Source: JBNKDD01 sp050288085 | Lineage (GTDB): Bacteria; Chloroflexota; Anaerolineae; Aggregatilineales; UBA3940 | NCBI GenBank assembly: GCA_050288085.1 | Contig: JBNKDD010000098.1 | Span: 1-18,743, forward strand | DNA: 18,743 bases | Direction of reading: 5' to 3' | Notes under the pieces: model-generated | Databases searched by the model: none | Told to the model about the DNA's origin: nothing | The model's input: the letters and a program-made list of their open reading frames with translations, nothing else | Part shown: positions 6,756-13,952 of the stretch, one piece after another | Layout of the letters: every line of letters begins with the position of its first letter | How positions within the stretch are numbered: position 1 is the first letter of the stretch | Program-made: the position numbers and the translations under genes

Positions 6756-6769
6756 CCATTCTTATTCCA
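6741..6769 (-). promoter_or_regulatory. Candidate internal promoter for the alpha operon
   Basis: On the minus strand the extended -10 element TGGTATAAT contains a perfect TATAAT at 6746–6741. Seventeen bp upstream lies a weak -35, TGGAAT, overlapping the map stop codon. The extended TGn motif can compensate for a poor -35. Transcription would start near 6734 and give a leader of about 37 nt before rpmJ. This would let rpmJ–rpsM–rpsK–rpsD–rpoA–rplQ be made independently of the spc genes. Confidence 0.6.
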
Positions 6770-7622
6770 TCTTTGTCAGAATTTCCGGGCCATTTTCGGT
6801 AACGGCCACCGTATGTTCAAAGTGAGCATTGGGCCGCCCATCTGCGGAGACCACCGTCCACTTATCGGATAGCACCCGTGTTGCCCGCTTCCCGCTCATC
6901 ACCATTGGCTCCAGAGCGAACGTCATCCCCGGTTTGAGTGCGAAACCCTCCCCTGGGCTACCATAGTTTGGAATATGGGGCGGTTCGTGCATTTGAGCCC
7001 CTACCCCATGACCGCCATAGCCATGAACTACTTTAAGGCCATGATCGACCACGTAAGTCTCGATGGCATGAGAAACATCACCAAAGTGATGCCCCACCAC
7101 ACAGGCTTCGATTCCCACGTACAATGAAGCGCGGGTCACATCGAGCAGCCGTTGAAGCTCCGGGGCAATCTTCCCGACGCCAGTCGTATAGGCCGCATCC
7201 CCAACATAACCATTGTAGGTTGCCCCACAATCGATGCTGACAATGTCGCCCTCTTCCAGCCGCCGGTCGCCCGGAATGCCATGCACTAACTCCTCGTTGA
7301 TCGTCACCGTGATCGTAGCCGGAAACGGCGGTACCATTCTGGGACTGGGTGTATAGTGCAAAAACGTTGGCTCCGCCCCGCGGCTGATGATCAGATCATA
7401 GGCAATCTTATCCAGGTCTTTGGTCTTGACTCCTGGTTTGATAGCCTCTTTAACGGCCAACAGAGCCTCAACGTTGACTGCCGCCGCTTCGCGCAGCTTC
7501 TGGACTTCCTCCGCCGTCTTGATGATCGGCGGTGGTTCCGACACCTGCCTCATGACCGGCTGCCTTTTCTTCTTCCGGGCAGGAACAGATGTCACTGCCT
7601 GCCGTTTGATACCCTTGCTCAC
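6762..7622 (-). CDS. map: Methionine aminopeptidase type I with basic N-terminal extension
   Basis: 286 residues, about 35 longer than the simple type I enzyme. It removes the initiator methionine from new proteins. Metal ligands are visible: Asp131 and Asp142 (SIDCGATYNGYVGDAAYT), His205 (GYGGHGVG), Glu238 (FALEPMV) and Glu269 (FEHTVAV); His114 in VHGIPGD matches the substrate-side histidine. Residues 1–30 are rich in Lys, Arg and Pro and lack the CxxC zinc motifs of some extended enzymes. The start is GTG at 7622 with AGGA 6 nt upstream; an internal ATG at residue 24 is an alternative. It lies 18 nt after adk, the usual secY–adk–map order. Confidence 0.95.
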   Translation of the reverse strand: MSKGIKRQAVTSVPARKKKRQPVMRQVSEPPPIIKTAEEVQKLREAAAVNVEALLAVKEAIKPGVKTKDLDKIAYDLIISRGAEPTFLHYTPSPRMVPPFPATITVTINEELVHGIPGDRRLEEGDIVSIDCGATYNGYVGDAAYTTGVGKIAPELQRLLDVTRASLYVGIEACVVGHHFGDVSHAIETYVVDHGLKVVHGYGGHGVGAQMHEPPHIPNYGSPGEGFALKPGMTFALEPMVMSGKRATRVLSDKWTVVSADGRPNAHFEHTVAVTENGPEILTKME

Positions 7623-7640
7623 GATCTGATCTGTCCTAAC

Positions 7641-8303
7641 TTACTTGATCCGTTTACGAATAACCTGTAACAGGTCGTCAGTCACCGATTCCATTGGTTG
7701 TTCACCATTGACCCGTTCAAGTAGATCACGTTCTTCATAGTAGTTGATTAACGGTGCGGTCTTATTCATGTAGACCTGGTAACGGTCACGCACCACATCC
7801 GACTGATCGTCCTTACGCTGGTCCAGAGGTGTTCCATCATCATCACAAACGCCCTCTTGTTGAGGAGGATCGTAATCGATATGGTACACCCGTTTACAAG
7901 CGGGGCAACTCCGGCGACCGCTGATCCGTTTCACAGCTTCCGCTTCGGAAATGTCGATCAGCACAGCCACCGTCACCTCGGCATTGAAGTTATCGGCCAG
8001 CATCTCAGCCAGGGCATCGGCCTGGGGCGGGGTCCGCGGAAAACCATCCAGGATAGCGCCATCAGCACAATCCTGCTCGGCCAGCCGCTCCTTGACCATC
8101 TCCACCGTGATATCATCCGGCACCAGGTCACCGCTTGCCATGATGTCCTGCACCTGGCGAGCCAGGGGTGTATCCTGTGTCTTCATCGCACGAAACAGAT
8201 CGCCGGTCGACACCTGCGGGATACCCAGTCCATCTGTGATGCGCTGAGCCTGCGTGCCCTTACCACCACCCGGAGGCCCCATCAACACCACATAGGTTGC
8301 CAT
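7641..8303 (-). CDS. adk: Adenylate kinase, zinc LID type
   Basis: 220 residues; catalyses ATP + AMP to 2 ADP. The P-loop GPPGGGKGT is at residues 9–17, the AMP site includes STGDLFRAM (32–40) and LDGFPRTPPQ (85–94), and the lid has ISGRRSCPAC. Cys133, Cys136, Cys153 and Asp156 form the zinc-type LID seen in Gram-positive and related enzymes. I chose ATG at 8303, which begins ATYVVLMGPPGGGKGT behind a GGGGA site. An in-frame upstream start would add 13 residues and run into a hairpin. It lies between secY and map, the standard order. Confidence 0.96.
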   Translation of the reverse strand: MATYVVLMGPPGGGKGTQAQRITDGLGIPQVSTGDLFRAMKTQDTPLARQVQDIMASGDLVPDDITVEMVKERLAEQDCADGAILDGFPRTPPQADALAEMLADNFNAEVTVAVLIDISEAEAVKRISGRRSCPACKRVYHIDYDPPQQEGVCDDDGTPLDQRKDDQSDVVRDRYQVYMNKTAPLINYYEERDLLERVNGEQPMESVTDDLLQVIRKRIK

Positions 8304-8330
8304 GATTTCCCCAATCCCTTTCGTTAGGTA

Positions 8331-8352
8331 GGGGCGCAGCAAGCCGCGCCCC
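8331..8352 (-). other. GC-rich hairpin between secY and adk
   Basis: On the minus strand GGGGCGC, loop GGCTTGCT, GCGCCCC forms a perfect 7-bp stem in the 57-nt gap, 8 nt after the secY stop. No T-run follows (TACCTAACG), so it is not a standard terminator. It may slow polymerase, stabilise mRNA 3' ends or serve as a processing site. Confidence 0.5.
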
Positions 8353-8360
8353 CTGTGAAA

Positions 8361-9728
8361 TTAACGGATAAACGCCAGATCGCGACGCCGCGTCTTGAAC
8401 TCTGCGTCAAGCTGGCGGAACGTATCGATCACCACGCCAACGACGATGATCAACCCACCGCCGCTAACGATAAACAGTGCACCCTGCAATTCCGTACCAG
8501 CACCGGGCCGGATCAGATTCATAACAATCTGGAGCACACCGGGCAAAACGGCAACGGCACCCAGGAACAACGCCCCAACGATGGTGATACGTCTCACCAC
8601 TTTGTTGATGTAATTCTCTGTCTTCTTACCGGGCTGGATACCCTGGATAGACGCACCGCTTCTCTGCAAGTGTTCAGCCATGTTCTGGTTCTTCATCATG
8701 ATATCGGTATACAGATAGGTAAAACCGACGACCATCAAGAAGTAGATCAACCAGTACACGATCTGACCGGACATCAATCCGCCACCCTGGTTACCAAACA
8801 CATTGCTGACGCTAGTCGCAAAGTTCGACAACCAGACAGCAGGGCTTTCCCTGAAAAATCCTGCCAGAACAGCCGGAAATGTCAGGAGCGACTGGGCGAA
8901 GATCAGCGGGATCATGCCCGCTGTATTGACGCGCAGCGGCAGGACGGTTGTTCCGCCACCGTACATCTTTCTTCCACGAACCTGTTTACCATACTTGACC
9001 GGGATACGGCGCTGGCCTTCCTGCACCATGACGATCACGACCACGGTCAGGACAGTCAAAATCAGAAATACCAGCAGGTTCCGAATGGTAGCTGCCGTAT
9101 CGGTGCTAGCCAGGTTAGGAAGCCTGAACGGAATGCGAGCCACGATACCGGCAAAGATAATGATCGACAGACCATTGCCGATTCCGTCCTCCGTAATCAG
9201 CTCACCCAGCCAGATGGCGAACATCGTCCCGGCAGTCATCACCGCTAAGATAGCGATTGTCAGGATAATGTCCTCACCAAAGCCCGGAATGATATTGGAG
9301 CCTTGCGAACCAAAGATTTTAATCTGGGCCCAGGCCTGCATTAAGGCCAACGGGATCGCCATATAGTACGTGATCCGGTTGATCTGATCACGACCGGCCT
9401 GTCCCTGGCTCATCAGGTCTTCCAATACCGGAACAAAAGGCGTCAACAGGTTGATGATGATGCTGGCAGTGATGTATGGATAGACACCCATCGCCAATAC
9501 CGAAAAGTTTGAGACCGCCCCACCCGACAACAGGTCAAGCACCTGGGCAAACGATCCAATAGAACTTGTACCCGGATCAAGTGCAGTAGCCAATGCAGCA
9601 TGGTCAACACCAGGAACCGGCACATTTGCTGCAAACCGGTAGACAGCCAGGATCGCCAATGTTATCAGGATGCGCCGCCTGAGTTCGGGCAAGCGCATTA
9701 CCTCGCTTAAGGTCCTGAAAAAGGACAT
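8361..9728 (-). CDS. secY: Preprotein translocase subunit SecY
   Basis: 455 residues with about ten hydrophobic segments, the length and topology of SecY, the channel subunit of the SecYEG translocon in the inner membrane. Family blocks include VYRFAANVPVPGVD (TM1 exit), plug-region text around FSVLAMGVYPYITASIIINL, DGIGNGLSIIIFAGI, and the cytosolic loop QEGQRRIPVKYGKQ with LPLRVNTAGMIPLIFAQSLL. The C-terminal half has IQGIQPGKKTENYINKVVRR. The start ATG at 9728 has GGGAGG 7 nt upstream. It follows rplO in the normal spc order. Confidence 0.97.
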   Translation of the reverse strand: MSFFRTLSEVMRLPELRRRILITLAILAVYRFAANVPVPGVDHAALATALDPGTSSIGSFAQVLDLLSGGAVSNFSVLAMGVYPYITASIIINLLTPFVPVLEDLMSQGQAGRDQINRITYYMAIPLALMQAWAQIKIFGSQGSNIIPGFGEDIILTIAILAVMTAGTMFAIWLGELITEDGIGNGLSIIIFAGIVARIPFRLPNLASTDTAATIRNLLVFLILTVLTVVVIVMVQEGQRRIPVKYGKQVRGRKMYGGGTTVLPLRVNTAGMIPLIFAQSLLTFPAVLAGFFRESPAVWLSNFATSVSNVFGNQGGGLMSGQIVYWLIYFLMVVGFTYLYTDIMMKNQNMAEHLQRSGASIQGIQPGKKTENYINKVVRRITIVGALFLGAVAVLPGVLQIVMNLIRPGAGTELQGALFIVSGGGLIIVVGVVIDTFRQLDAEFKTRRRDLAFIR

Positions 9729-9761
9729 GTTAAGACCTCCCTATCTGATCCAGGTGCACCG

Positions 9762-10304
9762 CTACTGCCCTTGCTCGGCAGATCGCTTGGCGCGCAGTTC
9801 TTCGATTTGCTCTTTGCGGAGCTTCTTAACCGTTGCCCGCACGCCGGTGAATTCCAAGTCCAGGACTTCAACTGTGCCACCGGCAGCCTCGATCTTCTCA
9901 CGGGCGCTCTTGGTGAAGCGATGTGCCTTCACTGTGTAAGATGATTTAATCTCACCACGTCCCAGGATCACAACCGGCTGATCAGCTTTGCGAATTAAAC
10001 CGGCTTCAACCAGGCGCTCCGGGTTAACCTCAACGCCTTTCTTGAACCGTTCTTCGATCTTATCAACATTAACTTCTTGATAAGGTATGCGGTTAATATT
10101 AGTGAATCCACGCTTAAACGGTAGGCGACGGACTAACGGCAGTTGACCACCCTCAAAGTAGGGGCTCTTACCCCCACCGGTACGGGCCCCCTGGCCCTTC
10201 GTGCCACGGCCAGCGGTCTTTCCGTCCCCGGAGCCTTTGCCGCGACCCACTCGCTTACGCTTCCTCACCGAACCCGGATCGGGGCGCAGGTCGTGTAATT
10301 TCAT
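9762..10304 (-). CDS. rplO: 50S ribosomal protein L15 with C-terminal extension
   Basis: 180 residues, about 30 longer than typical L15. The N-terminal MKLHDLRPDPGSVRKRKRVG and the Gly-rich GRGTKGQGARTGGGKSPYFE segment are the basic extension that threads into 23S rRNA. The globular part contains ILGRGEIKSSYTVKAHRFTK and the terminal GGTVEVLDLE. The extra C-terminal tail (about 153–180) is charged and probably helical, with KKLRKEQIEELRAKRSAEQG. It starts at ATG 10304, 8 nt after rpmD, and precedes secY. Confidence 0.96.
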   Translation of the reverse strand: MKLHDLRPDPGSVRKRKRVGRGKGSGDGKTAGRGTKGQGARTGGGKSPYFEGGQLPLVRRLPFKRGFTNINRIPYQEVNVDKIEERFKKGVEVNPERLVEAGLIRKADQPVVILGRGEIKSSYTVKAHRFTKSAREKIEAAGGTVEVLDLEFTGVRATVKKLRKEQIEELRAKRSAEQGQ

Positions 10305-10312
10305 TGCTTCTT

Positions 10313-10513
10313 CTAGGCCTCCACTTCTTCAACGGTTACCAGGTGGCTGACTTTGGCAATCATGCCCCGCAGGACATCATTGTCCGGCTTCTCAACCACG
10401 TGGTTCATTTTTCTCAGTCCCAACGACCGAACGGTATCCTTCTGTCGCTGCGAATAGCCAATTGGGCTTTTCACCAATTTGATTCGCAGCATGGTCTGTT
10501 TCTTCTTTGCCAT
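10313..10513 (-). CDS. rpmD: 50S ribosomal protein L30
   Basis: 66 residues, with the short L30 fold: LRIKLVKSPIGYSQRQKDTV (9–28), RSLGLRKMNHVVEKPDND and the final strand VSHLVTVEEVEA. The start ATG at 10513 lies 10 nt after the rpsE stop. The S5–L30–L15 order is universal in bacterial spc operons and supports the call. Confidence 0.96.
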   Translation of the reverse strand: MAKKKQTMLRIKLVKSPIGYSQRQKDTVRSLGLRKMNHVVEKPDNDVLRGMIAKVSHLVTVEEVEA

Positions 10514-10523
10514 ATCGACCTCG

Positions 10524-11063
10524 CTACTTATCAGCAGCTTCGCCGCGCAGCCAGAACGGCATAACGTCCTGGGGGTCCTTACCCCGGATCCGGGCTAACT
10601 CGTGAACATCATACAGTTCAGAAAGCCCCTGAAGGGTAGCGCGGGCCACATTTAACATGTTGGCGCTGCCTTTTGACTTGGTCAAGATATCCCTGATTCC
10701 GGCAGCTTCGACCACTGCACGGACCGGGCCACCCGCGATCACGCCGGTACCGGGTGAAGCCGGGCGCAGCATTACTTCTGCACCGCCAACTTTAGCCGTC
10801 ACCGGGTGCGGGATGGTGGTTCCCACTATTGCAACACGCTGCATATCACGGCGCGCTCGATCTGCACCTTTGCGGATGGCATCGGGCACAGCGCGGGCCT
10901 TGCCCACACCTACCCCAACGCGGCCCCGGTTATCGCCGACAACGACGACGGTACGGAAAGCAAAGCGGCGGCCACCTTTGATCACTTTTGCAACGCGCTT
11001 GATATCGAGCACGCGCTCATCTAGTTCTTCGCGCTCTTCACGCGGCTCTCGTCTTCTTCCCAT
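10524..11063 (-). CDS. rpsE: 30S ribosomal protein S5
   Basis: 179 residues. VIKGGRRFAFRTVVVVGDN (28–46) and the GRVGVGVGKARAVPDAIRKG double-stranded RNA-binding-like domain are at the N-terminus. RPASPGTGVIAGGPVRAVVE and the C-terminal DILTKSKGSANMLNVARATL are diagnostic. S5 helps maintain decoding accuracy and mRNA unwinding at the entry channel. It has an acidic/basic mixed N-terminus (REEREELDERV). It lies 12 nt after rplR and 10 nt before rpmD. Confidence 0.97.
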   Translation of the reverse strand: MGRRREPREEREELDERVLDIKRVAKVIKGGRRFAFRTVVVVGDNRGRVGVGVGKARAVPDAIRKGADRARRDMQRVAIVGTTIPHPVTAKVGGAEVMLRPASPGTGVIAGGPVRAVVEAAGIRDILTKSKGSANMLNVARATLQGLSELYDVHELARIRGKDPQDVMPFWLRGEAADK

Positions 11064-11075
11064 GCTGTACTCCTA

Positions 11076-11438
11076 TTAGAAGTCCAACCCGGCCTCACGC
11101 GCTGCCTCGGCCAGGGCCTTCACGCGACCATGATATTTATAGCCGCCTGTATCAAATACTACCATTTTTACGCCAACATCCAACGCACGCTCGGCCACCA
11201 GCTTACCAACCAGTACAGATTGTTCCGTCTTCGACTTCCCGTCTGTCTGGCCGCGCATCTCCAGGTCAATGGTAGATGCTGAGGCCACGGTGTGACCCTC
11301 AACATCATCTATCACCTGAGCATAAATATGCTTGTGGCTGCGGAACACGTTCAAACGCGGTCGGTCTGGCGTCCCTGCTATCTTTTTACGGATACGCGCA
11401 TGCCGTTTGATGCGTGCTTTTTGACTTTTTTCGCTCAT
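11076..11438 (-). CDS. rplR: 50S ribosomal protein L18
   Basis: 120 residues, the normal size. The N-terminal RIKRHARIRKKIAGTPDRPR, LNVFRSHKHIYAQVIDD and the C-terminal DTGGYKYHGRVKALAEAARE with AGLDF are L18 hallmarks. L18 binds 5S rRNA together with L5. I start at ATG 11438 because GGAGAAGG lies just upstream; an in-frame TTG 12 nt earlier falls on the ribosome-binding site and is unlikely. It lies 15 nt after rplF. Confidence 0.96.
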   Translation of the reverse strand: MSEKSQKARIKRHARIRKKIAGTPDRPRLNVFRSHKHIYAQVIDDVEGHTVASASTIDLEMRGQTDGKSKTEQSVLVGKLVAERALDVGVKMVVFDTGGYKYHGRVKALAEAAREAGLDF

Positions 11439-11453
11439 TACCTTCTCCAAACG

Positions 11454-11996
11454 CTAGCCAATCTTGGCCTTGCCAGCCTTCTGGCGAACGTATTCACCCT
11501 GGTAGCGGATACCCTTACCCTTGTACGGTTCAGGCGGACGCAGCTTACGAATATCAGCAGCGATCTGCCCGATCAGGGCCTTATCAATGGAGGTGATGAT
11601 CACCAAGCTTCCACGGTCCTCAACCTGAAACGCTACGGTCGGCGGGGCAACCACGATGATATCGTGTGAATACCCCAGGCTCAAGCGCAGGTCTTCGCCT
11701 TCCATTGCAGCCCGGTAACCGGTGCCAAGGATTTCCAGGCGGGTTTCGTAACCTTCGCTTACACCAACGACCATATTGTTGACCAGGGCACGGGTCAGCC
11801 CATGCAGCGACCTATGGCGGCGCTGATCGGTCGGGCGCTCAACGACGATCTGATCATCTTGCTGGCTGATTGCCATATCAGGATCAAATCGCTGGCTGAG
11901 TTCTCCCTTCGGGCCTTTGACCGTCACCTCACTTCCATCCACCGTGACGGTTACGCCCGCCGGGATGGGAACAGGTTGTTTGCCAATTCGAGACAT
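11454..11996 (-). CDS. rplF: 50S ribosomal protein L6
   Basis: 180 residues with the duplicated L6 fold: SRIGKQPVPIPAGVTVTVDG and VTVKGPKGELSQRF at the N-terminus, then LTRALVNNMVVGVSEGYET. The C-terminal signature is PPEPYKGKGIRYQGEYVRQK. L6 lies near the elongation factor site and the sarcin–ricin loop. The start ATG at 11996 has GGAG 8 nt upstream. The 60-nt gap before it, after rpsH, shows no clear hairpin or promoter. Confidence 0.97.
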   Translation of the reverse strand: MSRIGKQPVPIPAGVTVTVDGSEVTVKGPKGELSQRFDPDMAISQQDDQIVVERPTDQRRHRSLHGLTRALVNNMVVGVSEGYETRLEILGTGYRAAMEGEDLRLSLGYSHDIIVVAPPTVAFQVEDRGSLVIITSIDKALIGQIAADIRKLRPPEPYKGKGIRYQGEYVRQKAGKAKIG

Positions 11997-12056
11997 AAAT
12001 TACTCCACTTCACCCCTCAAACACCGGCCTTTTCTCTCAGCCAGATCGTTCGAGGT

Positions 12057-12464
12057 TTACCACACGTAGCAAAGAATCTCGCCGCCGACCCGTTCACGAC
12101 GGGCCTGCTGACCGGTCATTACACCCTTGGGGGTGGTCAGGATGGCAATTCCCATCCCGCTCAATACCCAGGGGACATCCTTAGAACCGGTGTAGATACG
12201 GCGGCCAGGCTTGCTGATTCGCTTCAGCCCGGAGATAACAGCCCGGCGTTCGCGCCGCTCCCCGGCATACTTCAACTGAATGTGAATCCAGCCGTATGGC
12301 TTTTCTTTGCCAATGCTGAACTGTTCTATGTAGCCCTCTTCGTACAGAACCCTGGCAATCTCAGCTTTAAGCTTCGAGTGCGGTATCGATACTTCTGTGT
12401 GGCGGGCCATAATCGCATTCCGAATGCGAGTCAGCATATCTGCTATTGGATCGTTTACGTACAT
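12057..12464 (-). CDS. rpsH: 30S ribosomal protein S8
   Basis: 135 residues. NDPIADMLTRIRNAIMARHT (4–23), VSIPHSKLKAEIARVLYEEG and the C-terminal LSGMGIAILTTPKGVMT with GGEILCYVW are S8. S8 binds the central 16S domain and in E. coli represses the spc operon by binding a site in the rplE region. The true start is ATG 12464, behind GGGAG spaced 6 nt; a longer reading into rpsN in another frame has no S8-like sequence. It lies 10 nt after rpsN. Confidence 0.97.
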   Translation of the reverse strand: MYVNDPIADMLTRIRNAIMARHTEVSIPHSKLKAEIARVLYEEGYIEQFSIGKEKPYGWIHIQLKYAGERRERRAVISGLKRISKPGRRIYTGSKDVPWVLSGMGIAILTTPKGVMTGQQARRERVGGEILCYVW

Positions 12465-12474
12465 CCTATACTCC

Positions 12475-12657
12475 CTACCAACTCGACTTAGACACGCCAG
12501 GGATCTTGCCTTCCAAGGCCAGCTCGCGGAAACAAATCCGGCAGAGCTGGAACTTGCGAATATACCCACGCGGACGGCCACATAACTTACAGCGGTTATG
12601 AACACGAACCTGGTACTTGCGGCGTTGTTCACGATAGGGCATGCATGTTTTTGACAT
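12475..12657 (-). CDS. rpsN: 30S ribosomal protein S14, type Z (zinc-binding)
   Basis: 60 residues, the short zinc form of S14. The zinc ligands are Cys23 and Cys26 (RCKLC), and Cys39 and Cys42 (LCRIC). RPRGYIRKFQLCRICFRELA and the C-terminal GKIPGVSKSSW are standard. S14 is in the 30S head. It starts 2 nt after the rplE stop, so coupling is likely. The N-terminus SKTCMPYREQRRKY is a little longer than in some homologs; a second ATG lies 5 codons in. Confidence 0.96.
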   Translation of the reverse strand: MSKTCMPYREQRRKYQVRVHNRCKLCGRPRGYIRKFQLCRICFRELALEGKIPGVSKSSW

Positions 12658-12659
12658 GG

Positions 12660-13238
12660 CTATACTCCTAGCTTGGAATAATCAGGAACGACAACTTGTA
12701 AGTCACTGAAGGGCATACCCATCAGCCGCAGCAACTCACGGCCTTCCTCATCGGTCTGGGCCGTTGTCACGATGGTGACTTCCATGCCGCGCACCTTGTC
12801 GATCTTGTCGTACTCGATCTCCGGGAAAAGTATCTGCTCACGCAGACCCAGGGTGTAGTTCCCGCGACCATCAAATGCAGTCGAGGGGATGCCCCGGAAG
12901 TCCCGTGTACGCGGCAGAGCGACGTTCGTCAGCCGGTCCAGAAAGGCCCACATACGTTCACCCCGCAGCGTGATCTTGACGCCGATAGACCGGCCTTCAC
13001 GCAGCTTGAACCCGGCGATGCTCCGCCGTGCTTTGGTGATCACCGGCTTCTGCCCGGTAATCGTCATGATGTCCTCTACCGCTGCATCCAGGGCGCGCGC
13101 ATTGTCCATCGCCTCGCCCAGGCCGATATTGACCGACACTTTCACAATGCGCGGAATCTGCATCACATTGTCATAGGCAAAATGCTTCATCAATGCCGGG
13201 CGGACATTTTCCTGATAGTGTTTTCTATAACCGAGCAT
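12660..13238 (-). CDS. rplE: 50S ribosomal protein L5
   Basis: 192 residues. MQIPRIVKVSVNIGLGEA (26–43), ITGQKPVITKARRSIAGFKL, the GVKITLRGERMWAFLDRLTN block, LPRTRDFRGIP and DKVRGMEVTIVTTAQTDEEG identify L5. L5 binds 5S rRNA and contacts P-site tRNA. The start ATG at 13238 overlaps the rplX stop by 1 nt (TGATG), with GGAGG about 10 nt upstream, so translation is coupled to rplX. Confidence 0.97.
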   Translation of the reverse strand: MLGYRKHYQENVRPALMKHFAYDNVMQIPRIVKVSVNIGLGEAMDNARALDAAVEDIMTITGQKPVITKARRSIAGFKLREGRSIGVKITLRGERMWAFLDRLTNVALPRTRDFRGIPSTAFDGRGNYTLGLREQILFPEIEYDKIDKVRGMEVTIVTTAQTDEEGRELLRLMGMPFSDLQVVVPDYSKLGV

Positions 13239-13573
13239 CAGTCAATATCCTCCCTGCACTTCTTGCACACCCGGATCGGTTCACCGGCATCACCCCGGCG
13301 CTTACTAACACGGGTGGGTTTGTCGCAGTTCGGGCAGACCAGCATCACGTTTGAGATGTCAAGCGGAGCTTCGAACTGAATGACCCCTGCCTGAGTCTGG
13401 CCGCGACCGGCCTGCTGAGCACTTTGATGCTTCTTCCGAATGTTCACGGCTTCGACAACCAACCGGCGCTGCTTGGGGATAGTCCGCAAGACGCGGCCCT
13501 GTGCTCCCTTGTCATTCCCGGCGATTATCTCAACCATGTCACCCTTTTTTATGCGTAGCTTATTGCTCGTCAT
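13238..13573 (-). CDS. rplX: 50S ribosomal protein L24 with zinc ribbon
   Basis: 111 residues. The KOW motif is in IKKGDMVEIIAGNDKGAQGR (8–27), followed by VEAVNIRKKHQ. The C-terminal part has a CxxC…CxxC zinc ribbon: Cys80, Cys83, Cys103 and Cys106 (VCPNC and VCKKC). L24 is an assembly initiator of the large subunit. I chose ATG 13573, which begins MTSNKLRIKKGD behind an AGGTG site; an upstream reading overlaps rplN with no family sequence. It lies 7 nt after the rplN stop and overlaps rplE by 1 nt. Confidence 0.96.
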   Translation of the reverse strand: MTSNKLRIKKGDMVEIIAGNDKGAQGRVLRTIPKQRRLVVEAVNIRKKHQSAQQAGRGQTQAGVIQFEAPLDISNVMLVCPNCDKPTRVSKRRGDAGEPIRVCKKCREDID

Positions 13574-13580
13574 CACGCAC

Positions 13581-13952
13581 CTACCATACCTCTGGAGCCA
13601 GGGCAACGATCTTGAAGAACCCGGCCTGCCGCAGCTCACGTGCAACAGGGCCAAAGATACGGGTTCCCTTCGGGCTTTGGGTCAGGCCATCCAGGATGAC
13701 GGCAGCATTCTCATCAAAGCGGATGGTCGAACCATCTTCGCGATGAATTTCTTTTGCCGTCCGCACAATCACGGCCCGCACAACTTCACCCTTTTTAACG
13801 GCGCTGTTGGGCTGCGCGCTCTTGACCGTAGCAACGATAGTGTCACCGATGCTGCCATAGAAGCGCTTTGATCCGCCCAAAACCCGGATCGTCAAGATTT
13901 CCTTTGCCCCGCTGTTATCAGCTACTTTGAGTCTGCTCTCTTGTTGGATCAC
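13581..13952 (-). CDS. rplN: 50S ribosomal protein L14
   Basis: 123 residues, the standard length. MIQQESRLKVADNSGAKEI, VLGGSKRFYGSIGDTIVATV, KKGEVVRAVIVRTAKE and GTRIFGPVARELR are the L14 signatures. L14 forms intersubunit bridges and is the docking site of silencing factor RsfS. The start is GTG at 13952, overlapping the rpsQ TGA as GTGA. Its Shine-Dalgarno (GAGG) lies inside the end of the S17 acidic tail, so its translation depends on ribosomes finishing that tail. Confidence 0.97.
   Translation of the reverse strand: MIQQESRLKVADNSGAKEILTIRVLGGSKRFYGSIGDTIVATVKSAQPNSAVKKGEVVRAVIVRTAKEIHREDGSTIRFDENAAVILDGLTQSPKGTRIFGPVARELRQAGFFKIVALAPEVW

Noticed and set aside
8304..8342. A 13-residue longer Adk start
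   Set aside because: ATG 8303 gives the standard Adk N-terminus just before the P-loop and has a ribosome site; the longer form begins within a hairpin.
12465..12632. An upstream extension of rpsH in frame
   Set aside because: It overlaps rpsN in another frame, has no S8 homology, and a good ribosome site precedes ATG 12464.
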